Of a stretch of DNA of 64,000 nt, positions 34,434-45,140 are shown piece by piece. The stretch comes from Tomocerus qinae. Its lineage: Eukaryota; Arthropoda; Collembola; Entomobryomorpha; Tomoceridae. The translations under genes and the position numbers were made by a program. Below the pieces are notes generated by a model that was not told the DNA's origin, ran no database searches, and was given only the letters and a program-made list of their open reading frames with translations. The stretch lies in NCBI GenBank assembly GCA_020055645.1, contig CM034548.1, positions 31,732,201 through 31,796,200 of the forward strand. The letters are read 5' to 3'. Numbering within the stretch: position 1 is the stretch's first letter; every line of letters starts with the position of its first letter.

Positions 34434-35999
34434 TTAGAAGATCCTGACTCGTCCGTTGAGGTCGAGAACGGCGAGGTATCCAGCACGCATGACGGAAATA
34501 TCCAAGGGCAGGTCGAGGAAGCAGTTGTTGCCAACAGAGTGGATGGTCTGAAGAAGTTTTCCAGAGGACGAGTTGAAGACTTTGACCGAGTTGCTCCTTG
34601 AGTCGCAGACGATAACGTTGCCACAAATATCCACGTCGAGTCCAGATGGGCGCCGAAGAAGAGTGTTGTCCACCAGAAGTACGCTCCTCCCGGTTCTCAC
34701 GTCCACCTTGAAGATGCAATGCAGATTGAAGTCCGTCACGAACACGCTGCTCCCTATAATCAACAATTAATTAAAATATAATTAGAGTTATGTATTTGAA
34801 AACAAATGGACAATTAAATAAGTAAAAAGACATGAAAAGTTAGTTACCTGTGTTATCGAAGGCCACTCCCCTCGGGTACTTGAACTCTCCACAGTGTTGA
34901 CGGATGAATCGGCCGGTCGAGTCGAAGAACTGGATCCTAGCGTTTCTCGAGTCGGCCACCACGATCAGTTGTCCATCCTTAGAAACGGCGATATCCCACG
35001 GAAATCTGAATTGTCCCGCACCATGTCCACGACTTCCGAACGAAGAAATGAATTGTCCAGTGCAAGTGAAGATTTGAATCCGATGGTTGTCCTTGTCCAC
35101 CACAAGAAGACGATCTCCAGCACAGTCAAACGCCATGGCAGTCGGACGGTTCAACTCCCCATCACCACTCCCATGAGATCCGAACCGGAAATCAAATTCT
35201 CCATCAGGACGGAAGATAAGAACCTCGTGCTTCTCCCGATCACAGATCCCCAACTGCAATAATCAACAACAAACATAATTTTTAGTTCCCTTCAAGAATA
35301 AATTATCTCATTATACACAATCAGTACCTAAATATACTAATAATATCTCATTATGATATGATTTATAATTTTATTTGATTTATTATTTATAAAGACTTTA
35401 AAATTACCTGTTCAGTGGTTTTGCTGGTGGCGACTCCCCAGGGTTTTCGTTTAATGAGTTGTCCAGTCGATTCGTCCACCTCAATATCCAGGGAGACCAC
35501 AGGACTAGGGTAATGGAGCACCGACGAGTAGTTTCTGGAAACATGGAAGGAGAGTGAAGACTGGATCCGGTCCCCAATGACGAGGAAAGCCGTGTGGGGT
35601 CCGCACTCCAGAGGACGATAGACACACGAAATCCGAGACAAGTCACCCCTCAGTTCCAGCTGGACAGGATACCGGAGTCCTGAAGGGCTCCCTCACGTAG
35701 CAGTCCAAGGTCATCAGGTCCATCTTCTCCAAGTTTGTTCCATCCACCCAGAATTCGCACGCTTGGTCCTTGAAATGCTCCAGATCCCCGCTTTTGAGTT
35801 CCAGACTCTCGTAGACCTCCTCTTCAGTAACAGCGAACATGGACAGAAGATCCGCAAGGCTTGTCCCTTCAGACGTCTCCTCCGGTGTGGCCAAAGAGGT
35901 AGAGTATTCAGAACTATCCAGTCCATCTTCAAAAAGATCCGATGGCAAGGCGAAGAAAGTCATCTCTGCTTCCAGACATCGCTCAACGATTGTCTCCAT
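34434..35999 (-). pseudogene. NHL-propeller protein gene, unit 6 copy, one-base insertion
   Basis: Exons 35408-35999, 34848-35253 and 34434-34753. Exon 1 is 592 nt: one extra C near 35691 (GGGCTCCCTCACG against GGGCTCCTCACG) shifts the frame after residue ~102, just ahead of the filamin-like region. The N-terminal 102 codons and all NHL blades are otherwise unchanged. Confidence 0.82.
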
Positions 36000-36254
36000 C
36001 TGAAAATAACAAATAAATAAAACACTCATAAATACACCAAATCATAAATACAAACCTGGAAATGAAACCAATCAATTAAATGAACTTGAAACAAATAAAA
36101 AAGCCATCACTCACCGTAGAAATTAAAAAAGTCTCGAAAAAGGACTCCGTAGTAATAGTAAAAGTTCAGAGTTCGGTGAAGGTTTAGAGTTTGGAGGAGA
36201 GATGTTGTTTGTGGAAAAGCAAAAATTGCTATGAGACTTGAAGGGGACTGGAGA

Positions 36255-36266
36255 CCTTTTATATGG
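36255..36266 (-). promoter_or_regulatory. TATA box of NHL gene, unit 6
   Basis: CCATATAAAAGG on the minus strand, position as in the other units. Confidence 0.65.
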
Positions 36267-37068
36267 AACCGAAGGGTCCTTATTTGTACCCACGTCTATA
36301 CCAGTTGGTTAATATCCACAAAAACGCCCCCTCCCTTTCTCTTCCATTCCAGTTCCAAGCTGCATGCAGTTCCACAATTAGATATTCCAGGGTCGGTCGG
36401 ATGCAGGATTAGTGGATGCAGGACAGACTGCATGTCTGCCCATGCAGCCTTTCACTTCCAGAAACTCCCCCTTCTTCTCCATTCAGTATCACTCTAATTA
36501 GTTAAAAAGGGCGTTTCTTCCCACTGAAGGATTAAATAGATAATCTCATTCAACAATTTCTTCCTAATTATTATTTTCTTAAATAATTTTAACCAACTAC
36601 CTTAAAAGTAATAATATTATGGCCGTATCTATCATTACCATTTCATTACTAGATATTAGAGACTTAGAGAGAGTAATACTACAATAATAATATTATAATT
36701 CGCACATTGAGCTGTTAGGCCACAAAACAAAATATTTCCTTCCAATAATCAGTTTTTAAGCAATATTTTATGAAGAAATGCCAGTTTATTACAAATTTAT
36801 GACATATTTAGAATTTTCAAATTAGAAATACTAATGGCACACTGTTAATACATGTAACTTCATTGTGTAATAATAAATTAACACTTCATTTAAAGTGACT
36901 GTCACCACATCACATATTTTCACCATTTTACTTTTATAAGGCAAACATTTTTAGTCTTGTGGATTTCATAAACCAAGGAATTTATCGGATTTGATATTTT
37001 CGAATATTAGTTTCAATTGGGACACAATGCCAATATTTATGTCGTACTATTTCTCGCTCATCAAAATC

Positions 37069-39079
37069 TTATAATATTGTGCATCTTGTGCAGCCTTTTT
37101 TTGGATTCCTTTGATGGTAAAATAAAAGGCGAATGGATTCATCCTCGAACATTTGCACTCGCTCTGACCAACAAATAATCATCTCATTCAAGATGTTCAC
37201 GTCACGTTCATACGTTGAACTAGTGCAATTCATTTTCAACCAGACCAAACTTGAATTCAAGTAGGCCACAATACGTCTGGAGATTCTCAATTTGTACCAT
37301 GTTGGGTCATTTCCTTGAACAAACACTTTCATATCTGGAGACTTGAAAACGTATGCGGCGTATGTTTTTGCAACCAGAAAATGCATCTTGCCTGCAACAT
37401 AGAAAAACGTTTGAGAAAAAAATCCTTTTGCAAGTTTGCAAGGTGTAAAAGACGCTAACTAAGCCCAAACGAGGAAGAAGATGAAGTGGAATCGAAAACA
37501 TTGCGTGGGAAAGTTCGAGAAGCAATCATAAACATACATGGAAATGTACGGAGATAAATAAATGGAACAAAACTTACAAACAACATTAGATGACATGAAA
37601 TTCTCACACAAAGGTAAGTATCTTTTCAATCTGTTCATGATCTTTATAAAGAAATTTTTAGCGTCTGCATCAGAGGAAATGAGATCGCGAGAGAAGTCAC
37701 TTCCCAGTAGCCAGTGTAAAGCGCAGTGAAACATTAAATAGTGGTTTTGATGAAGAAGGCGCTTCTTGTTGACAATAAAAGTGTCGGCCAACTTCAAAGA
37801 ATAGGCGTCCGATCGGGTCTTACGAAGCAATGAATCCGGGCCTGGCTTGAGTCTGTTGATCTTTCTTCTCACTACGTGAGCTTTCTCCATGTGATCGCAT
37901 TTATCACATTTCCAAGGGCTGTTGTTTATTTCAATTGGATTCATTTGCAGTAGATAGCCTTTCCCGCATTTTGGGCACACTAAGGCTTGGAAGTATGTTC
38001 CCCCTTCAGTATTGTCCAGGCAACGCTCGCATTTGCAAATAAAGTGATGGCATCTTTGAATTCGCATTTGTCGTGGGACAGTGCCATATTGTGATTCTAT
38101 AGGATTATAAGCAATTGACAAAATGCTGCCCTTTTTGATAGGCTTTCTTGCAAAAAGGCGGATATTCCAATTCACGTCTCCATTCCGGTCCACATTTTCG
38201 GCAAATGAGTACTCCATAGTAGGACAGCATGAGTTTGAAATTAAGCTGGTGTAGAAGTAGACGGCTACACCGGCGTGTCTACATAATTCACAATTCAATT
38301 TATTATTAATAAATGATCTTACTAAATATAGTTAAATGAGAATTAAATATTTTTGATTTTGATTCTAACTCTGTGGATTGATTATCTCCATGACGGAATT
38401 TGAATCGGTTTATTAGAAGTGTTGACCATAGTTGAGTGAATTCGTCCATTGAGACATCCATTTTGCAGTCCTGAGCCAAAAATTTCCAAATTTCCTTTGT
38501 ATCGTGTTCATATTTCTTCTGGAAAACTTCACCAGGTTCATAATACTCAGAACAAAGGTCCACGAACTTTTGATATTTGACAGGCTCCACGTCTTTGGAC
38601 AAAAGAACTCTAAGGCAAATTAATTTCCAAAAGTTTTCAGTCGCAGCTCTAATGCCCAATCTGGAGAAGACACCGCACTCATAATTTTTGTGTTTTATAC
38701 TCTGTAGTACAAAATAATTCATTTTAAATTTCTCATTATGTAATAAGTAAAAATTACACTGAATTATGGTCATTGATGATTATGGTAATCAACTACTAAT
38801 CACAATCATTCAACAAATAGTCATTTTTACCTTGGAACAATTAATCGAACAGCACGGCCAATGACATCGAGGGCACTTCATTGATCCATCTTCTATTTTT
38901 TTATAGCAACCCACGCAAGTAAATATCCAGTCTTCACAAACCCCTAATTGTTGACGTTGACATGGTGCAGAAATCAATGGAGACTCTTCCCAAACGACAT
39001 CCCCATGGTCAAAGTCCTTTTCAGCTATCAGATATCGTCCCAAATCTTCACTTTCTTTACAACTAAAACGGCTGAGCAT
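37069..39079 (-). CDS. SMYD-family SET-MYND protein, unit 6 copy (intact, short C-terminus)
   Basis: Exons 38831-39079, 38395-38701, 37578-38321 and 37069-37391, 540 residues with the same exon 2/3 caveat as the unit 5 copy. MYND finger, SET core with SNSC and post-SET cysteines are all in frame. The difference from unit 5 is a seven-T run near the end, which replaces the last 15 residues (AAQDAQYYKILMSEK) by GCTRCTIL. Since five of six copies have seven T, either the short form is the common one or the run is a systematic consensus error. The longer ending looks more like a natural helical SMYD tail. Confidence 0.8.
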
Positions 39080-40088
39080 TTTGACAGTAATTATTGATTG
39101 CAATAATATAATAGATGTTCATTCGCAGAATACAACTTAACTGTTAACACAAATATGGACAAAGATTAATAAAATTTTAATGTCGTCTAGCTATTGGATA
39201 GTTGATGAAGTTATTGTCACACAGTATTTTCAACATAAAGAAACAATAATTAGTATTTGTAAACAAATTTTATTCAAATTTTATTCCAAAACTTTATTCC
39301 ATGACAGTGCCTAACTTGTCATTTGTTGACAGTGCGAAATGTTCTGTTCTTTTTGTCCCTTGCCTCGCTCGCCTCTTAGGTAGCAAGTAGCAACTAGGAA
39401 AATCAGACTGCTTTGTGCTTGTGCGATTGCTTGTGTATTGCCCGTGTCAACAAGTACAGTACAGTGGAAGCCATATACAAAGTTAGCGCGGTTTTTTCAC
39501 ATTTCATAAACAATTTTCATTTTTCGGTATAAAAAACGCTTGTTTTTACATTCTTTGAAAGTGTATTATATCTAATTTTGCCCTGTGAAGCATTAACCTG
39601 CAAACGCCAAATTCAAAAAATGCTGTTGCTAACTAACACCCAGTCATATTCGTCGGTTTATATGTTAAATGCATCCATTTACAATAATGCCAATTTTTCT
39701 TAAAGACAAAGATGTATGAGTATTTCTTGTTTTAAAACATCTTAGTATGTTACATAAGCTGTATGAATCTATTTCCAATTGTGAACTGTCAGCTAGCTGA
39801 GAAAAATGTTTACAAATTTAAATAAATGCTCAAGAAACTTTACTATGTAGGTGTCAAAATCCCTGCCTAAAAGTCCTGATACATCAATCAATAATATGAA
39901 TAAATAAAAAAACCAACATAAAGTAGATTTCTCAAGATACAGATTTATTTACACCTTTGGCAATTATTACATACAAAATGTACAGACAAACAATAAATGT
40001 CACAATCATTAAATAAAATAATATAATTGTAAACATGAGATAAATACAAATAAATGTTGATTGTAGAAAGTTGGTTGATGAGAGTGAA

Positions 40089-41653
40089 TTAGAAGATCCT
40101 GACTCGTCCGTTGAGGTCGAGAACGGCGAGGTATCCAGCACGCATGACGGAAATATCCAAGGGCAGGTCGAGGAAGCAGTTGTTGCCAACAGAGTGGATG
40201 GTCTGAAGAAGTTTTCCAGAGGACGAGTTGAAGACTTTGACCGAGTTGCTCCTTGAGTCGCAGACGATAACGTTGCCACAAATATCCACGTCGAGTCCAG
40301 ATGGGCGCCGAAGAAGAGTGTTGTCCACCAGAAGTACGCTCCTCCCGGTTCTCACGTCCACCTTGAAGATGCAATGCAGATTGAAGTCCGTCACGAACAC
40401 GCTGCTCCCTATAATCAACAATTAATTAAAATAGAATTAGAGTTATGTATTTGAAAACAAATGGACAATTAAATAAGTAAAAAGACATGAAAAGTTAGTT
40501 ACCTGTGTTATCGAAGGCCACTCCCCTCGGGTACTTGAACTCTCCACAGTGTTGACGGATGAATCGGCCGGTCGAGTCGAAGAACTGGATCCTAGCGTTT
40601 CTCGAGTCGGCCACCACGATCAGTTGTCCATCCTTAGAAACGGCGATATCCCACGGAAATCTGAATTGTCCCGCACCATGTCCACGACTTCCGAACGAAG
40701 AAATGAATTGTCCAGTGCAAGTGAAGATTTGAATCCGATGGTTGTCCTTGTCCACCACAAGAAGACGATCTCCAGCACAGTCAAACGCCATGGCAGTCGG
40801 ACGGTTCAACTCCCCATCACCACTCCCATGAGATCCGAACCGGAAATCAAATTCTCCATCAGGACGGAAGATAAGAACCTCGTGCTTCTCCCGATCACAG
40901 ATCCCCAACTGCAATAATCAACAACAAACATAATTTTTAGTTCCCTTCAAGAATAAATTATCTCATTATACACAATCAGTACCTAAATATACTAATAATA
41001 TCTCATTATGATATGATTTATAATTTTATTTGATTTATTATTTATAAAGACTTTAAAATTACCTGTTCAGTGGTTTTGCTGGTGGCGACTCCCCAGGGTT
41101 TTCGTTTAATGAGTTGTCCAGTCGATTCGTCCACCTCAATATCCAGGGAGACCACAGGACTAGGGTAATGGAGCACCGACGAGTAGTTTCTGGAAACATG
41201 GAAGGAGAGTGAAGACTGGATCCGGTCCCCAATGACGAGGAAAGCCGTGTGGGGTCCGCACTCCAGAGGACGATAGACACACGAAATCCGAGACAAGTCA
41301 CCCCTCAGTTCCAGCTGGACAGGATACCGGAGTCCTGAAGGGCTCCTCACGTAGCAGTCCAAGGTCATCAGGTCCATCTTCTCCAAGTTTGTTCCATCCA
41401 CCCAGAATTCGCACGCTTGGTCCTTGAAATGCTCCAGATCCCCGCTTTTGAGTTCCAGACTCTCGTAGACCTCCTCTTCAGTAACAGCGAACATGGACAG
41501 AAGATCCGCAAGGCTTGTCCCTTCAGACGTCTCCTCCGGTGTGGCCAAAGAGGTAGAGTATTCAGAACTATCCAGTCCATCTTCAAAAAGATCCGATGGC
41601 AAGGCGAAGAAAGTCATCTCTGCTTCCAGACATCGCTCAACGATTGTCTCCAT
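40089..41653 (-). CDS. TRIM71/Wech-like NHL-propeller protein, unit 7 copy (intact)
   Basis: Exons 41063-41653, 40503-40908 and 40089-40408, 438 residues, all splice sites and the TATA box preserved. It is the first NHL copy in transcription order. Although its own unit is truncated upstream, the retained ~470 bp beyond the TATA box includes the TGCAT motif cluster, so it may still be expressed. Downstream (left) it faces the SMYD gene of unit 6. Confidence 0.85.
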
Positions 41654-41908
41654 CTGAAAATAACAAATAAATAAAACACTCATAAATACACCAAATCATA
41701 AATACAAACCTGGAAATGAAACCAATCAATTAAATGAACTTGAAACAAATAAAAAAGCCATCACTCACCGTAGAAATTAAAAAAGTCTCGAAAAAGGACT
41801 CCGTAGTAATAGTAAAAGTTCAGAGTTCGGTGAAGGTTTAGAGTTTGGAGGAGAGATGTTGTTTGTGGAAAAGCAAAAATTGCTATGAGACTTGAAGGGG
41901 ACTGGAGA

Positions 41909-41920
41909 CCTTTTATATGG
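41909..41920 (-). promoter_or_regulatory. TATA box of NHL gene, unit 7
   Basis: CCATATAAAAGG on the minus strand; promoter of the intact unit 7 copy. Confidence 0.65.
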
Positions 41921-42388
41921 AACCGAAGGGTCCTTATTTGTACCCACGTCTATACCAGTTGGTTAATATCCACAAAAAACGCCCCCTCCCTTTCTCTTCC
42001 ATTCCAGTTCCAAGCTGCATGCAGTTCCACAATTAGATATTCCAGGGTCGGTCGGATGCAGGATTAGTGGATGCAGGACAGACTGCATGTCTGCCCATGC
42101 AGCCTTTCACTTCCAGAAACTCCCCCTTCTTCTCCATTCAGTATCACTCTAATTAGTTAAAAAGGGCGTTTCTTCCCACTGAAGGATTAAATAGATAATC
42201 TCATTCAACAATTTCTTCCTAATTATTATTTTCTTAAATAATTTTAACCAACTACCTTAAAAGTAATAATATTATGGCCGTATCTATCATTACCATTTCA
42301 TTACTAGATATTAGAGACTTAGAGAGAGTAATACTACAATAATAATATTATAATTCGCACATTGAGCTGTTAGGCCACAAAACAAAAT

Positions 42389-42603
42389 TATTTAGTAAGA
42401 ATTTTATTTATTTAGTTTTGTATTTTATATATTTAGTGGTTATTTTATTTATGTAATACGAAATAGGTAATTTGTAAATCTTCTGACATGGCCTGTCATT
42501 TATGACGTGCCCACCTATGCCAAATGCTGTATGGATGCTCTAAAGTTCCTTTTAGCTTTTGAGCAGGTGCAGATGCTCAAAGGTACCCTAGGTAAGATAT
42601 ACC
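42389..42603. other. Unique spacer right of the array
   Basis: AT-rich at first (TTTATTTATTTAG runs), then about 120 bp of mixed composition. No gene or match to the array unit seen. Confidence 0.6.
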
Positions 42604-42661
42604 TATAATACACTTTCAAAGAATTAAAATATGTAAAAACAAGCGTTTGTATACCGAATGA
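42604..42661 (-). repeat. Inverted, diverged fragment of the array spacer
   Basis: Reads as a diverged reverse complement of the spacer segment found at about 11249-11307 (shared blocks CACTTTCAAAGAAT, GTAAAAACAAGCGTTT, TATACCGAA). In intact units that segment lies about 450 bp upstream of SMYD in the other orientation. Confidence 0.8.
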
Positions 42662-42691
42662 AAACTAATCATCTATTTCTGTGGTCTGGTT

Positions 42692-43040
42692 GAGAGACTT
42701 TGATACCTCCATTTCGCAATCTTGCGCCAAAAATTTACAAATTTCCTTTGCATCATGTTCAAATTTCGTCTAGAAAACTTTATCTGGTTCATAATATTCA
42801 GAAGACTCTGTCCCCCAACCGAACCTTTCATATTTGTCTGACTCCACGTCTTTGGACAAAAGAGCTCTAAGGTAAATTAACTTTGAAAATTTTTGGTTGC
42901 AGCTCTAATATCCAATCTGGAAAAGACGTCCTACTCGTAATTTTTGTTCTGTTTATTCTGTAGTACAAAATAATTCATTTCCCGTTACATAATAAGTAAT
43001 AATTAAATCGAATTGGTCATGCATTGATGATTATGGTGAT
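42692..43040 (-). pseudogene. Diverged SMYD exon-2 relic
   Basis: Aligns to SMYD exon 2 plus the flanking intron of the array (compare 32780-33135) with frequent substitutions and small indels. Shared blocks include CCAAAAATTT, TTCATAATA and CCACGTCTTTGGACAAAAG. The segment near 42800-42830 is scrambled. No SET or MYND exon is present and the frame is broken, so it is not functional. It is far more diverged than any array copy, so it comes from an older SMYD duplicate. Confidence 0.85.
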
Positions 43041-43240
43041 CAAGGACGTATTACGGGATGAGCTTTACGGGATGAATTCGCAATTATTTGCCATTTTTGA
43101 CTCATTTCCGTCTAAAAATGTCAAAAATTTTCGCCCTATATGCGAATATATATAATTAAAATATCTATTGGAAATCTTAGAGCCCCCCCCCTCCGAAACT
43201 CAACTACTAATCACAAGGGATCAACTACTAATCACAATCA
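43041..43240. repeat. Insertion and 17-bp direct repeats within the SMYD relic
   Basis: About 160 bp that the array intron lacks separates two relic parts. It contains two TTACGGGATGA copies and a nine-C run. It is followed by TCAACTACTAATCACAA twice (43200-43216 and 43221-43237); the array has this 17-mer once. It may be a small insertion with flank duplication, or replication slippage. Confidence 0.6.
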
Positions 43241-43894
43241 GCAAACAGTCAACGCCAAAGTGGAAAGTATCCGAAGCCTAAGTGGAAATTAGACTATGTA
43301 CCCCGATGGCGAAGCATAAATATCCGAAGTTGTGGTATAAATATATCCGCAGAAAGACACCGAAGTGAAAATTAGCCGACGCCGAAGTAGAAAGTAATGT
43401 AGAATGTATCTCATTCCAATTTCTTTATTTTAATTAAGTTAGGTTTTGGACGGCTAGTTTGATTTTGAATGAAAATACGTTTCATCATTTGAATTAATAT
43501 AGAACAAGGGGTCCAACAGGAACCTGCATAGTCAGAATCGTCTTATCCAATTTACAATGTAAGTAAGTTAGAAGAGGCATCCAGAGGTGGAACAGTTATA
43601 GTAGCGGTTTGAAATTGGCATATTTTACATAAGTACGGCTTGGTAGCTTTGAAAGCTATAAGCTCCGTCTCTTTTAGCATTTTTATGTAATCATTAAGTG
43701 ATGCACTTTTTCAATAGTATAATAAAGGGGATGAAGAAGCTGGAATTATTTCAGTAGACAACGATTATTCCTGCAGAATGAGAATCCATCCTGTTTAGTC
43801 CAAAAAGTGTAAAATCTGATTATAATTTCATTTGACTGATCCATAAGGTCCTAAAAACAAGATTAGAGTCAATATACGTAACCAGGGTTACCAG
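43241..43894. other. Gene-free spacer
   Basis: No convincing coding exon. At 43250-43400 short imperfect repeats of the type CGAAGTGGAAA recur several times; beyond that the sequence is unremarkable and AT-rich. Confidence 0.5.
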
Positions 43895-43994
43895 GTATAC
43901 TTAAATGGCAAGTATAATACTTAAATTGGGCCCTATACTTAAAATACCTGCAAGTATTTTAAAATACTTAAATTATACTTAAATATACTTAAAT
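43895..43994. repeat. Degenerate TACTTAAAT simple repeat
   Basis: About ten imperfect copies of TATACTTAAA/TAATACTTAAAT in 100 bp, some inverted (AAGTATTTTAAAATACTT is a palindrome). Confidence 0.8.
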
Positions 43995-44304
43995 CAGCAG
44001 AAAACGAAAACAGTGAAATAACTTGAAGTCCTTTAATATAGAACACACTTTGTTATCGTTCAGATACGTTGACTAATTGAAATTTTCTCGCGCTTCGCGC
44101 GAATTTAAGTATTTTTGTCTTTAAATCCAGTTTAATAGTCAAATTTGTCTTCCAATTGCGAAGGAAATTTATTAACTTATCGGTGGGGTATAAATAACAA
44201 ACCTCTCTTCCTCAACTATGTCACTAAACCGTTAAAGCTAAATTAAAATTTGTTAAGTCTTCATTGATCAGTTTTGAAATTGAATTTCAAAATTTTACGC
44301 AACT

Positions 44305-44492
44305 GTTACTGTTCATCCAAGAGAATTAGTCAGTCCAAAATCTGAAAGGTTATTTGGCATATTTAAATGTTACCATGGTTATTTGTATTTCTGCCTCCAG
44401 TGAAATAAAATTTACCAGTGAACTAAAATTTCAAAATCGCTAACACGTAAAATGCCACACAGGACTGACTAATTTCTTTGGATGAACAGTAG
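44305..44492. repeat. Inverted-repeat (hairpin/MITE-like) element
   Basis: Arms of about 31 bp at 44305-44335 and 44462-44492 are near-perfect reverse complements (CTGTTCATCC...TTAGTCAGTCC against GGACTGACTAA...GGATGAACAG). They enclose ~126 bp. There is no coding capacity. It resembles a short non-autonomous DNA transposon; no target duplication was identified. Confidence 0.75.
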
Positions 44493-44631
44493 TATATGAG
44501 TAATGAAAAATATGCATTAACTAAAACGAGGAGCTTATTAATTTAAAAATGTATCCATAAATGGCCCAATTTATTTTAATGAACATTAATATTACAAAAA
44601 AGTCAATCATAAACTTCACAATAAAATGATC

Positions 44632-44637
44632 TTTATT
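44632..44637 (-). terminator. Candidate polyadenylation signal of the Pvr-like gene
   Basis: AATAAA on the minus strand, about 500 nt beyond the stop codon at 45141. It is the first well-placed candidate; others cannot be excluded. Confidence 0.3.
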
Positions 44638-45140
44638 ACACAATATATAATTGTATGCGAAAGTATCAATGCAAACTTAGTATACACATTCTATACTTAC
44701 ATTCAGGCATAAATACCAATAACACTATAATATTATTTCATATAATAAAAACAAAACAGGAGCATAAAAGCAATGTTGTAAAATAAAATAACGTTAGTTT
44801 CTAGTAAGTAAACTGAACTTGATCGTATTGATTAAGTGTCTAAACCATGTCCATACCGCTGGAAATATTTTTTAGTTGGTTTCAATTTTGTTGATTCAAA
44901 TGTAGTTTGCATTTATGGAAATCCATCCATACCCTATATGAATAAATGGCTCTGAAACCGTCTGTCCGTCCTTGAGAACACCAATTTCTATTTGACTACT
45001 TATAAATTTGATCAATATTACATTTAAAAGTACATTCGAAATAAATCTTGAAAATAATGTGACAGACTTTGCAATTCAGTCATGTAATATTTGTATGTAT
45101 GGGGATGTATTTATCTACTATATCTACCTATTGACTTTAC

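Larger units (their letters stand above)
33424..39078. repeat. Tandem array unit 6
   Basis: 5655 bp. It carries an intact SMYD copy and a frameshifted NHL copy. It shares private variants with unit 2 (GTGGATTAG, five-A run in the NHL upstream spacer) despite the three units between them. Confidence 0.96.
39079..42388. repeat. Tandem array unit 7, truncated; right end of the array
   Basis: Follows the unit sequence for about 3310 bp (spacer, NHL gene, NHL promoter, part of the upstream spacer) and departs from it after GGCCACAAAACAAAAT. The SMYD half is missing. No target duplication or transposon end marks the junction. Confidence 0.93.
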
